Notes: a model not told the origin generated them from the letters alone. A stretch of DNA of 64,000 nt from Bactericera cockerelli (GCA_024516035.1 CM044964.1:29184558-29248557); one strand, 5' to 3'. Shown: positions 52,933 through 62,548, counted from the stretch's first letter. A program made the numbers and translations.

Positions 52933-53554
52933 ATGACGTCATCAACGAACAAAGCCCTCAACTCCTCCTGCTCGGACGATGACGAGAACATCAACATCGA
53001 GGAGAACTCGGGCGACGAATCCGAACATTCCCGACTGGCTGACGAACACACCCGAATCATCCATCACGACAACGAGCACACCCGAATCATTCACGACAAC
53101 GAATCGGAGGACGAGGAAGACGACTACGAGATCTACAGCAACGAGAAGGAGAACAAGACGGACAACGAAGATGACAACGAGAGCATGCGCAGTGACGACG
53201 TCCGAAGCGACGCATCTAGCGAGTACAAGTACAAACAGGCAACGAGTCTCGTCGACACGAGTCTGCCGTTCAGCATCTCCCGATTACTCGCGAACAACAA
53301 CAACAGTCACTCGTTCTCTGCGCAGAACATCATCAAAGTGCCTGCGCACAAACCGTCCGTCATCTCTTCTTCGAGTTCGGGTGGACTCGGCTCCACCAAT
53401 TCGGCTACGATCGCCTCCTCCATGCTGTCCAGTGTGAACAGCCTCCACCAGCACTTCTCGCCGTGGCTGCACGCCATTGACCCCACCAATATTCTGCACA
53501 GGAACGCAGCCGTGGCGGCCTTCGCCTCCCAGGTGGTCAAGGACAGGCTCTCAG
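52933..53554 (+). CDS. First coding exon of a putative TLX/C15 (clawless)-type homeobox protein
   Basis: Encodes 207 residues plus one base of codon 208. Visible features: an acidic Asp/Glu-rich stretch (about 15-90) with the seven residues EHTRIIH repeated at 38-44 and 48-54; an eh1-like repression motif LPFSISRLL at 111-119; a Ser-rich linker (140-170); and FASQVVKDRLSG at 197-208, ending at a consensus donor CAG/GTAAGA (GT at 53555). In TLX proteins a similar KDR segment lies just before the PBX-interaction and homeodomain region. Codons are GC-rich against AT-rich surroundings, supporting real coding. The homeodomain is not in the window and must lie on later exons. Being a coding exon is fairly sure; the family is inference. 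Other eh1-bearing NK/Msx-type homeobox genes are alternatives. Confidence 0.75.
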
Positions 53555-53611
53555 GTAAGACGCTTTACCTCCCAGGTGGTCAAGGACAGGCTCTCAGGTA
53601 AGACGCTTTAC
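53525..53611 (+). repeat. 43-bp tandem duplication across the splice donor
   Basis: CCTCCCAGGTGGTCAAGGAC to CAGGTAAGACGCTTTAC occurs twice in direct tandem, with starts at 53525 and 53568. Each copy carries an identical donor, with GT at 53555 and 53598. Because 43 is not a multiple of three, use of the second donor adds 43 bases and changes the phase from 1 to 2. Reading through gives a stop at 53599-53601. Confidence 0.93.
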
Positions 53612-54014
53612 ACCCTCTTTTACGGCGTTGACCAAAGGGGTATTTTTCTTTTTCCAGGTTCGATATTTCCAAATATTTTCATTTTATTCCAAGGTCAACT
53701 TTACCACATTCGTGAAAGAAAAATGCGTTTCGGTTCCTTTTGAACAATGGACTTAACCTATAAAAGAACTGGAAGCAAGAATTTTCTACTTCCAATTTGG
53801 TTAACCAAACGGGAAGAAAGAAGAGGAAAAATTTCCTCTTCCAAAAGAAGAATGACTTGCTTCCAGTTTGGTTTATTTTATTCCAGTTTGGTAAGAAAGA
53901 AAAATACGGCTCAAGTGTGTTTATTTATTTATTTATTTTGCAAGTAATAGAATCAACCAAAAAAAAAATATTTGTAGTATTACCCAATATGGGTGTTTAA
54001 TTTTAAAAAAATTT
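53612..54014. other. Start of the putative intron
   Basis: AT-rich sequence with several related phrases (TTCCAGTTTGGTTTATTT, CTTCCAATTTGGTTAACC, GGAAGAAAGAAGAGGAAAAA). Short open frames here look non-coding. No homeodomain sequence. Confidence 0.4.
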
Positions 54015-54290
54015 AGCGCGCGATTAGCGCAGTGGTTAGGCATTCGCTTGCCATGCGGAAGGTCCCGGGTTCGATTCCCCGTGCCGACAAAAAATTGTAT
54101 TCTTAATTTGGTTATAATTGTTTGTAAGGGATACCTTCCGGTGCGCTCGTGTTGACCCAGCACCTAATTGGGAAGTATTGTGTCACTTCTCGCCCATCAG
54201 AGGGGAGTCATACTACGGATGGGCAAGCTATAACACAGACCACAAGCTCCTGTTTCATGGCTACGAATTAAAAACGGCTGTGAAAACAGT
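54015..54290 (+). repeat. SINE family SnA, full length
   Basis: Head GCGCGCGATTAGCGCAGTGG, B box GGGTTCGATTCCCC, body to TACGAATTAAAAACGGCTGT. A short deletion in the body (CAAGCTCCTG). It sits in the putative intron. Confidence 0.92.
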
Positions 54291-54738
54291 AAGATAAGAA
54301 TGTCAATACTCATACAAAACAAACAACATGGTAACAATAAAAGAAAAACAAAATTAGGTCATTTAACTCTTTCAAACACTTAATAGGGCAGTATAAATAA
54401 GGCAATGTTATTATTATAGTTTGTACCTATTTGACTGATGTACTAGTTGTAATTTCCAAGTCCTGATATCTGAACAAACTCACCAGGCACTAGGGTAGTT
54501 AATTTTGACTAATGTATTCCTTGTCATTTACAAGAGCTGATATATTTGAACACTCACTCACACCGCATACACACCTATAATGTTCAGATTAAAATGCAGA
54601 ATTGCTAACTTCAAGTCGTCTACAGTATGTACAGACATAATTATGTATTTAGATGTGTATGGAGTAGTGTGTATGACCATAGAAGTTGACATGCACTATT
54701 ATAATTTGATAAAAGACAGATGTGTATGGAAGTACAGT
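54291..54738. other. Intronic/intergenic spacer
   Basis: An SnE tail scrap at 54386-54417 (GGGCAGTATAAATAAGGCAA). Otherwise AT-rich without features. Confidence 0.4.
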
Positions 54739-54831
54739 ATGGCATACTACGGGAGGCATGCTACGGGATGGGCAAGCTGCTGTTTCATGGCTGCGAAATA
54801 AAAAAGTCTGTTAAACACAAACTCTCATCTT
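54739..54831 (+). repeat. SINE family SnA, 3' fragment
   Basis: TACTACGGGAGGCATGCTAC, GGGATGGGCAAGCTG, TGTTTCATGGCTGCGAAATA. A small local duplication (CATACTACGGG/CATGCTACGGG). Confidence 0.8.
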
Positions 54832-55189
54832 AAAAAAAAATCAAGCTTCAAGATGTTTTGAGTTACTACAGGATATTTATGTACGATTGTACATACCCTA
54901 TGTATGTATGGTTAGTTACTTTAAATAACTCGACCATGTAAACCTGCCTAATATGTATATAACGTATACAAGTATTCATATACCCAGATAATCTTCTTCT
55001 TAATGTAATTAATGTTTCTCCTATCAACTAGGTATTTAGTGCTGAACATTGTTAAATTTACATATTACTGATATTACATGTTTGCGTTATAAATTAATAA
55101 GAAGTCATTTTAATGCACATTCCAACTCATTACGGTGGTAGCGATGCATGACTAGTGTTTCTTCAATGGCCCCGTAACTAAATACATCA

Positions 55190-55345
55190 TTTAGAGGGGA
55201 CATACCTCATTCCCAGATAGCCTGAGTTCTTTGATGCACTGGCATGCATTTAGAAGGGAGATACCTCATTACCAGATAGCCTGAGTTCTTTGATGCATTG
55301 GCATGCATTGTACGGGTACCAATGCACTCATTCAGTGCTTTGCCA
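55190..55345. repeat. About 63-bp direct repeat, two and a half copies
   Basis: TACCTCATT(C/A)CCAGATAG then CCTGAGTTCTTTGATGCA and TGGCATGCATT. The flanks 54832-55189 and 55346-55444 are AT-rich with no recognised content. Confidence 0.75.
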
Positions 55346-55448
55346 TGCATTGAGTATGGAAAACGTACCTGGAATCTACAAAATTATAAGTTTTTATACA
55401 GGGTCAGCACAAAAATAAGAAAGGAAAGAACTATAATTTATTATCTGA

Positions 55449-55597
55449 AGAAACCGACCTCAGTAGCTTGATCGATAAGGCGGCGGACTTGAAACCTGGA
55501 GGTCGGTGGTTCAAGTCCCGGTTACAGCGTAGTTTTAGTAAAGCGAGTTTGAGTAGTGGTGTCATCACTAAAGTGATTAACACAAATATGATATACA
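55449..55597 (+). repeat. SINE family SnB, full length
   Basis: ACCGACCTCAGTAGCTTGAT, GGTGGTTCAAGTCCCGG, AAAGTGATTAACACAAATAT. Confidence 0.92.
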
Positions 55598-55629
55598 TAT
55601 AAAAAAAATCTGAAGAGTGATTTGAATTT

Positions 55630-55842
55630 ATGCCAGGGAACGGAACAAACGGTGCAATATTTGCGATTAGGCAACAAAAGAAAAGGCACCTTGAAAAAGA
55701 CATGGACCCAATGTTTGCATTTATTGATTTAGAGAAGGCTTATGACCGGTTACTTAGAGAAGAGATTTGGAGTGAGAGTGATATAGTGAATAGAATTATT
55801 GAGAAGTACTTGTGTAAGAATAGTCAAGAACATGTATGTTAA
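55630..55842 (+). pseudogene. Non-LTR reverse transcriptase fragment (motif A region)
   Basis: A 70-residue frame with GNGTNGAIFAIRQ and FIDLEKAYDRLLREEIW, followed by a non-homologous end. The F-x-D-x-E-K-A-Y-D core is the palm motif A of a LINE RT, including its first catalytic Asp. The normal neighbouring position is usually valine-proline (DRVPRE); here it is LL. The later YADD motif is absent, so this is an internal scrap of a different element from the one at 18264. Confidence 0.8.
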
Positions 55843-56056
55843 TAATTATGTCTCTTTGACTCTTTCGTTGTATAGGCGTTCTTCACACCTCGGCCGAGAT
55901 ATTTGATAACAATAAAAACAAAAATTGTATAAAAAAAAACTAGCCTGGGACTCACTGAAAAAATTCCTGTACAAGTATTAGGATCACATCAAGGAACAGT
56001 CCTTCCGATTTCTATTCTGTATCTCTAGAACGGTAGATGGTAGAAAAATGATTTTG

Positions 56057-56138
56057 AGGTTAATGTGGGTAGCTGGTACGATTCCTAGCGAATGGAGGGT
56101 AAAACTCCCGTCCTAATCCAGGACGTTAAATCAAATAC
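56057..56138 (+). repeat. SINE family SnG, middle fragment
   Basis: AGGTTAATGTGGGTAGCTGG, AGCGAATGGAGGGTAAAAC, CCAGGACGTTAAATC. Confidence 0.8.
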
Positions 56139-56159
56139 ATAATAAGTATTCGTACATAC

Positions 56160-56410
56160 CTACAGTGTTTTAGTTTCAGAATATTAAGTACTCTCCTATA
56201 TATTCGCACCCTGTATACATAATTACATATATGTAATATAGACTAAATACACTTATAATTAGATATGTATTTGTACGTACTGTATTTAGTATATTCGAAT
56301 GCTAAGTACTCTCCCGTATATGCTGACCCTGTATATGTAATATACACAAAGTACATAATATGTATGTATACAGTGTTTTAGTATCTGAATGCTAAGTACC
56401 CTGCTAACTG
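56160..56410. repeat. Degenerate tandem repeat of about 110 bp
   Basis: Three units share CAGTGTTTTAGT or TGTATTTAGT, AATGCTAAGTACTCTCC and CCCTGTATA. 56411-56846 is unrecognised AT-rich spacer with an 80-aa hydrophobic frame that I do not support. Confidence 0.6.
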
Positions 56411-56846
56411 CCCGTATGTTATTAGCTTTGATAAAGTAGCCTAGCGTGACGGACGCCAGCGTGGGTTGGTAAAACTGGTTGCCGTGACAACTACTGAATT
56501 TTTTCCCCCCAGTTGGTACCTCTGTCGCTACTGGCTCATATTTTATTATTCGATATTCTTTTATCGCGCGGAGCTGGCTATTATATCCGGATTTTTTATT
56601 ATTTTATCAAGTTCTAGTACATTAGTCATAGTTTATCATATTTTATTTTATTATTATCGTATTTTTGAAGTAAAATTATCGTGTTTATTTATTATGGAAA
56701 CTCAATAAGTGGTTTATTTTATCATAATGATTACTTATCTAAGGTACTTTCGTATGTTTATTGGCTATACTTCACACTATGAGATGGCTTCTATAATATT
56801 ATATTCTACTGTTCTATTAGAAATAGTTTGAAACATATTTACTAGA

Positions 56847-57288
56847 TATACAGGGTGATCATAAAGTCATCCCACTCCCAGTAGGTTTCCCATTCTTTAT
56901 CTCGAGAACCGTAATTGATAAAATCACGAGAATCGTATAATTGATAAATTTTCGAAACTTATTGATGTGAAATCCTCTTGACCGGACCTTCAAACATATT
57001 ACTGCTCATCCTTTTCGGGGCTACCCGAAAAAGAGTAGAATAATCTACCATGTTATTAAATGGAAGCGGCCTCAACGGAGCCCCGAAAATCGTCTTTATC
57101 AAGCTTTAGGTACCAGGGTCTCGAGTATAGGGCTAGGTCTAGGGTCCTCGTTGTGACCACCTTATCCTTATTAGTATTGGGAGGGTAGTTGGCTGCCGTG
57201 TAAATGATGAGACTTTCATCGTACCCTGTATTTTCAGTTGTGAATATGATGGCCGATAGATTTATTAACTCAAGTATCACCCTGTATA
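56847..57288. mobile_element. 442-bp element with TATACAGGGTGAT ends
   Basis: A 13-base terminal inverted repeat TATACAGGGTGAT (56847-56859) and ATCACCCTGTATA (57276-57288). The first TA may be the TSD. The interior includes TTCGGGGCTACCCGAAA, a small palindrome at about 57015-57031. No transposase. Confidence 0.6.
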
Positions 57289-57330
57289 TTCGAGTTAGTT
57301 GTGAATATGATGGCCGATAGATTTATTAAC
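57237..57330. repeat. 60-bp offset direct repeat
   Basis: AGTTGTGAATATGATGGCCG with ATAGATTTATTAACT occurs at 57237 and 57297. The second copy lies just outside the TIR element's right end, so the duplication includes that end. Confidence 0.8.
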
Positions 57331-57510
57331 TTAAGTAGCCTGATAGAGATAAAGAGAAACCTATTATGAAAATGGCTGTAGGAGCCTGGTTAGGTCCCTG
57401 GGGGCCGTAGGAACGCGTGCCGGGGAGAACAGAATCGAATAGGACGAAGAAAACAAAATAATTACTTTAGTAATAAATTAATAAATGGGGTGAATGTTGA
57501 AACTATTTTG

Positions 57511-57640
57511 GGTAGCTTGATCGATAAGGCGGCGGACTTGTAACCTGGAGGTCGGTGGTTAAAGTCCCGGTTTCAGCGTAGATTTAGTAGAGCGAGTTTG
57601 AGTAGTTGTGATATCACGAAAGTGATTGACACAAATATTG
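57511..57640 (+). repeat. SINE family SnB
   Basis: GTAGCTTGATCGATAAGGCG, GGTGGTTAAAGTCCCGG, AAAGTGATTGACACAAATAT. It lacks the first eight bases of the head. Confidence 0.9.
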
Positions 57641-57651
57641 AAACTATTTTT

Positions 57652-57727
57652 GGGGCGTTTAACGTCGTTTTCAACTGCATTTTCAGTCCGTCCCGGTAGC
57701 TCAGTGGTAAAGGCGGCACTCTCTGTA
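57652..57727. repeat. SnF scrap and SnE head scrap
   Basis: 57652-57683 is an SnF 3' end inverted (GTTTAACGTCGTTTTCAACT). 57688-57727 is an SnE head (GTCCCGGTAGCTCAGTGGTA). Confidence 0.75.
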
Positions 57728-57783
57728 TCATTGGGTATGAAACAAGTTGATGATATCATTGGGTATGAAAGAATTTGAAATTA

Positions 57784-57992
57784 TCTGTCTCGATAGCTCA
57801 GTGGTAAGGGCGGCGCTCTGTGAATCCAGAGATTCCAGAGGTAGCGGGTTCGAAACCCAGCCGGGACATGACAAGTTATCCTCCCATTTGGTATTTTTAC
57901 CAAATAATAATATGTCTTGGACTTACTGCTGAAATAATGGGACATAATAGTCCTAATCGGGCAATATAAATAAGGCAATATTATTATTATCA
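57784..57992 (+). repeat. SINE family SnE, full length reference copy
   Basis: Head CGATAGCTCAGTGGTAAGGG, B box GGGTTCGAAACCCAGCC, GACATGACAAGTTATCCTCC, AATATGTCTTGGACTTACTG, AATATAAATAAGGCAATATT and ATT tail. Confidence 0.92.
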
Positions 57993-58930
57993 AGTTGTTG
58001 ATATTATTGACTAATATCAATATCAATGGGTGTGAAAGAAGTTGAAGATATAATTGGGTATGAAAGAAAATGAAGATATTTTTGTATTGTACGAATTTCT
58101 TTGTGGTGAAGCACAAGGCCTCTTCACAATTTTTGTGGGTAGCGCAGCATTACTAAGAGCCTCCTTTACATTTCGAATTATTCTATTACATTAATTTCTT
58201 TTTACTCTGTTAATGCCGCCACTGGTCGTTACTCATACAAGTAACTACTCATTTTTCCTCACGAGGTATAAGTGGACCCCGAACATCCAAGTACAGAGCA
58301 GAAAAAATCCTCCCCCGCTGGGAATCGAACCCAGGTCACCATGTGTGCAATGCCTAGCGCGCTAACTCGCTCTGCCACAGTGACTAGAAAATGAAGATAT
58401 AAATGGGTATGAAAGACGTTGAAATTATCAAGTAGTTGATGTTATTGACTAATATCAATATCAATGGATGAAAGAAGTTGAAGATATTTGACTTTTTATT
58501 GATATCTATCTATTATTGAGTATGAGTTGAAGAAGTTGAAGATATCAAGTAGTTGATATTATTGACTAATATCAATATCAATGGGTGTGAAAGACGTTGA
58601 AGATATAAATGGGTATGAAAGACGTTGAAATTATCAAGTAGTTGATATTATTGACTAATATCAATATCAATGGGTATGGAAGAAGTTGAAGATATCACGT
58701 TGTTGACTTTTTATTGATATCTATTATTGAGTATGAGTTGAAGAAGTTGAAGATATCAAGTTGTTGATATTATTGACTATTATCAATGGGTGTGAAAGAA
58801 GTTGAAGATATAAATGGGTATGAAAGACGTTGAAATTATCAAGTAGTTGATATTATTGACTAATATCAATATCAATGGCTATGAAAGAAATTATATTTGA
58901 CTTTTTATTGATATCTATTATTGAATTGAA
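57993..58930. repeat. Composite tandem repeat, about 206-bp higher-order unit
   Basis: Units built from TTGATATTATTGACTAATAT, CAATATCAATGGGTGTGAAA, GAAGTTGAAGATAT and AAATGGGTATGAAAGACG. ATCAAG(T)AGTTG landmarks at 58427, 58543, 58633, 58754 and 58839 give alternating 116/90/121/85 spacings. An SnC copy interrupts the array. Confidence 0.88.
58124..58386 (-). repeat. SINE family SnC, full length
   Basis: Minus strand, left end CACAATTTTTGTGGGTAGCG, CCTCACGAGGTATAAGTGG, GGGAATCGAACCCAGGTCAC, right end CTGCCACAGTGACTA. Inserted in the 206-bp repeat array. Confidence 0.9.
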
Positions 58931-59736
58931 AAAGTTGACCAGATCGTGTGGGACTCCTAGATAAGAGACCCATTAGAGGAGCCATCAGCGCTGCAATAAC
59001 AGATACGGTCACAACTGTTGAAACACTTGGTTATGATGGATGGTAGTCGGGTTTATAGCAATCTCAATATACAGGGTGTCCAAGTTTTAGTTTCAGAAAA
59101 TTTCAGAATCAACTCCAGAAGACATTCTAAGACTAAAATAATCTTGGGTAATTTTTCGAAAAATGAAAAAGAAAAAAAAAAAAAAAAAACGAACGAACGA
59201 ACAAACAAGAACAAAAAATGAAAAAAATTGAAATCGGAGCAAAATTTTTTTTTACAAAAACGAACATAGGTAAAATACTTCCGATTTCTAAAATTAGAAA
59301 TTTCTCGGAAGTAAAATGAATGACTCGAAAGAAGTTTAAATTTGAACTTGTTGAAAAGAACTGATAATGGTTCTATTGTCTTTGTGTATGATAATTATTA
59401 AGAAAATTTCCCAAGTAAATATAATTATTTGCTTGGGAAAGACATTAGGAGGATACTTAACATGTTGTACCTATTTGCATTCAAAACTGAGTTATTATTT
59501 TGTTTGTATCTCCGTTAGACGACTTTTTTCGAAAAGCAATCTCAGATTTAAGTATTATTATTATCTATTAATTTTGTTGTACACTTTATTCATAAGGACA
59601 CATATACAAAATTAAAAACAGATAATTACACATAAACAAACAATATAAGAAAAATATGAACAGGTAAAAAAATGCAAAAAAAATATATAAAAAGAAAACA
59701 TATATGTCCTAACTAAAGGGCGGGGTTGTTGCCTTT
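58931..59736. other. Spacer with transposon-end scraps
   Basis: TATACAGGGTGTCCAAG at 59068 resembles the terminus of the 56847 element. A poly(A) run lies at 59173-59189 and a GAAC-type tetranucleotide run near 59190. 59222-59318 (AAATTGAAATCGGAGCAAAA, ACTTCCGATTTCTAA) recurs at 21585-21665, so it is a repeat. No gene. Confidence 0.45.
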
Positions 59737-59738
59737 GG

Positions 59739-59890
59739 CCGACCTTAGTAGCTTGAGCGATAAGGTGACGACGGACTTATAACCTGGAAGTCGGTGGTTC
59801 AAGTCCGGTTTCAGCGTAGATTTAGTAAAGCGAGTTTGAGTAGTTGTGATATCACGAAAGTGATTCACACAAATATGATAACTTTAAACT
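59739..59890 (+). repeat. SINE family SnB, full length with TSD
   Basis: CCGACCTTAGTAGCTTGAGC, GGTGGTTCAAGTCCGG, AAAGTGATTCACACAAATAT. TTGCCTTTGG occurs immediately before (59729-59738) and after the tail (59896-59905), a TSD within a LINE-like tail sequence. Confidence 0.9.
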
Positions 59891-61131
59891 TTTTTATTGC
59901 CTTTGGCGATCTCTTCCACTCAATCCGTATAAGAATATCCCCTAAATTTGATTCCGAAATTATGTATAGAAAAAACTTGTCCACCCTGTATATGAAACCG
60001 AGCACCCATAAAACGCTAAACAAGCTATTAGAGGACTTGGGACTAGCAGCTAGCAGTTGTAATTCAGCGAGATAAGGGGCAGTTGCACGGAGATTCTGAA
60101 AAGATCAACGAGTGGGCAGGTATAGATAATATTATCACCTTGTTTATTAAAGGAGCGCAGTAGCGCACCTTATATCTCCGGAGGGCAAAAGGTGAGTTCG
60201 GTGCGATGATTACCCCCTCACTTTTCGCATGTACGAATTCGGTGCGACAAAAAAGGTCATGTACGAGTTCGGTGCGGTCTTCATGACTTAAGATTGATTG
60301 TTTGTTTATAATTTATTAGTTGCTTGTTAATAGTCATCCGGCTGTTATTATGTTGTAGACAAGACTGTCCATTTCCTCCTTGAAGGCCATGCATAGGGTT
60401 TATAGTAGGGTTAAATAAAATACAATAAAAGCCATGCCTTGGGTTTATAGTAGGGTTCTTAGTTCAATGTTGCCTTTGGAACAACAGCCATCCCTCTGCC
60501 TATGACAATCTCTTCCACCCAACAACTTAATAAACAACCTTAAAAAAATTGCAAAAACTATTCATCGTAGGATAAAAAGGATTGTACCATTGGAACCGCC
60601 TGATTCTCCCGATTCCAGAACTATAAAAAGGTCATTTTCGAAAAATTTGGTTTTGCAACCCTTTATCTTTGAGGCTCAGAAAGTTTTCTTATTATGTGGT
60701 CAAAATTTTATCTTTGTGTGAGCTTATATCTGTATATATGTTTATATTTAAAGCTATAACTACAAGTTGTGAAACATGTTCAAAAAATAAATAATTATCT
60801 TGATAATTTTATACAAATACAAATTTCGAGAAGAAAGAAAGAAAGACAAGCTAAAATTCATCCACTATTTGCAACCGCCCCAATTGGTGTATAAAAAACT
60901 GTTTCAATATTTTCAAAGATAATAAATATCATAACTCCTTCTGTTTTATATTTCGCAACATGCAATAATAATATTTATATCGTAAAATATTAGATATTAA
61001 AGATGATCGTAAAAAAGATTTCTTAATGGTCAAAACCAGTTGCTATATGTATCAGTTTTCTTTTATTTCTTATTTATTTTAATTGAACAATATGAACAGA
61101 AATATATAGATTATATATTTATATTATTAAT
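59891..61131. other. Spacer with short-unit repeats
   Basis: CACCCTGTATA at 59982 is a transposon-end scrap. At 60190-60285 the phrase GAGTTCGGTGCG (or GAATTCGGTGCG) appears three times, preceded by CATGTAC in two. A LINE-like tail (inverted) lies at 60465-60530 (ATCTCTTCCACCCAAC). No gene supported. Confidence 0.4.
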
Positions 61132-61350
61132 TTAGTAGTCACCGTGGCCGAGTGAGTTAGCGCGCTAGGCATTGCATCACGCACGCTGACCTGGGTTCGA
61201 TCCCAGCGGGGCAGGATTTTTCTGCACCGTACGTGGGTGTTCGGAGTCTACGCATATCTCGTGAGGAAAAATGAGTAGCTGCGAACCCACGACCTTTGGA
61301 ATGTCTGGATTCACAGCGTGCCGCCTTTACCACTGAGCTACTGGGACTGA
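61132..61350. repeat. SnC/SnE chimera
   Basis: Plus-strand SnC 5' half (61132-61282: GTCACCGTGGCCGAGTGAGT, GGGTTCGATCCC, CGTGAGGAAAAATGAGTAGC) joined to a minus-strand SnE head (61283-61350: GAACCCACGACC, CCTTTACCACTGAGCTACTG). Confidence 0.88.
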
Positions 61351-61634
61351 CAAAAATAAACGCCGCCATTTTGTTTACTACTATACAATATTATCTGATT
61401 AAAAAGCTCAAGTAAAAGCTCAACCTCTTTCTCCTTTCTCGGGGAAAACTTTCCGAATAAGTTTCCTCCTAAATTAAGCAATTATTCTGCAAAGACATCT
61501 CAGCAGAGTGAGAGAGAGGGGTCGGGGCGTTCAAGTTTCATTCGAAGAAAATTTTCCGGGTAGCAATTTGTTAAATTTCACTTCATTGTTCCGAAAATAA
61601 AGCGTTTCGTAAATTGGGTTAAAAAGCGCAAACA

Positions 61635-61678
61635 CCAAAATGGGGCAGCGAGATCTCTATCTCGCTGCCCCATTTTGG
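61635..61678. other. Perfect 20-bp-stem hairpin
   Basis: CCAAAATGGGGCAGCGAGAT (61635-61654), a four-base CTCT loop, and ATCTCGCTGCCCCATTTTGG (61659-61678) pair without mismatch. Confidence 0.95.
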
Positions 61679-61719
61679 AGAGATGGAGAGAGGGAGGAGA
61701 GAGAGAAAGGATAGAGTGA

Positions 61720-61752
<33 letters not shown>

Positions 61753-61906
61753 GGAGAAGATTGTGTTAAAAAGGAAAGAGATGGGACTCCTCTCTCTCTT
61801 CAGCTTTTCATCTGATTAGAGAAAACCTTAATTTATTTCTCATCCTTCAGTTTTAGCGAAATAAATTTCTTACTTCTCTCCCTCCCTCCTCCCTTTCCTT
61901 TCTCCC

Positions 61907-61937
<31 letters not shown>

Positions 61938-62105
61938 TACTATCTCTCTCTCCCTTTCTCTCTCTCTTCCTCCCTCCTCCTCTCTCTCAGTGCTTCCCTG
62001 TCTTATTCAATCGCCCCCCTGACTCTCTCTCTCTTTCTCCTCCTTGTTCATTCTCTCAATTTTCCCCCTTTCTCTCTATCTCTCTCTCTCTCTCTCCTTT
62101 CATCC
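61679..62105. repeat. GA then CT microsatellites
   Basis: A purine tract at 61679-61755 and pyrimidine tracts at 61870-62105 lie in opposite composition on the same strand, so they could pair as arms of a loose inverted structure. No gene. Confidence 0.9.
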
Positions 62106-62221
62106 CTAATTCTACTCTTTGTTTCCTCTTTAAATTCTTAAAAAGGAGAACAAGAGTGTTGAATAATTGGTAGTCGGGTAGTTGACTACCGCAGCGATTA
62201 CCCAGTATTGGTAGTCGACGT

Positions 62222-62260
62222 GGTTACGGGCTTTAAGCTAAAGCCATAAAGCCCGTAACC
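62222..62260. other. 14-bp-stem hairpin
   Basis: GGTTACGGGCTTTA (62222-62235) and TAAAGCCCGTAACC (62247-62260) pair perfectly over an 11-base loop. It lies directly upstream of an SnA copy that lacks its first bases. Confidence 0.9.
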
Positions 62261-62267
62261 AAAGTTA

Positions 62268-62548
62268 AAGATTAAGCACTCGCTTGCCATGCGGAAGGTC
62301 CCGGGTTCGATCCCCCGTGCCGACAAACATTTGTATTCTTAATTTGGTTACAATTGTTTGTAAGGGATACCTTTCGCGCTCGTGTTGACCCAGCACCTAA
62401 ATGGGAAGTATTGTGTCACTTCTCGCCCATCAGAGAGGAGCACACTACGGGATGGGCAGACTACAACACAGACCACAAGCGTCTACAGTAGCTCCTGTTT
62501 CATGGCTACGAAATAAAAAAAAAGGCTGTGAAACACTCATCTTTATAA
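62268..62548 (+). repeat. SINE family SnA, slightly 5' truncated
   Basis: TTAAGCACTCGCTTGCCATG, B box GGGTTCGATCCCCC, whole body, tail GAAATAAAAAAAAAGGCTGT. Confidence 0.92.

Noticed and set aside
52979..53437. 152-aa alternative frame and two minus-strand frames over the exon
   Set aside because: Thr/Arg-rich shadows of the real reading frame, caused by GC-rich codons.
53477..53743. Overlapping 88-aa frame after the exon
   Set aside because: It reads the second 43-bp copy in a shifted frame and then intron-like AT-rich sequence. It is explained by the duplication.
57784..57870. Possible functional tRNA gene
   Set aside because: The tRNA-like cloverleaf region is the head of SnE, followed by the standard SnE body and tail. 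The same holds for heads of SnA, SnB, SnC, SnD and SnG.
59068..59992. Second TATACAGGGTG-bounded element
   Set aside because: The two ends share only about 11 bases and the span contains unrelated repeats including an SnB with its own TSD. They may belong to different insertions.
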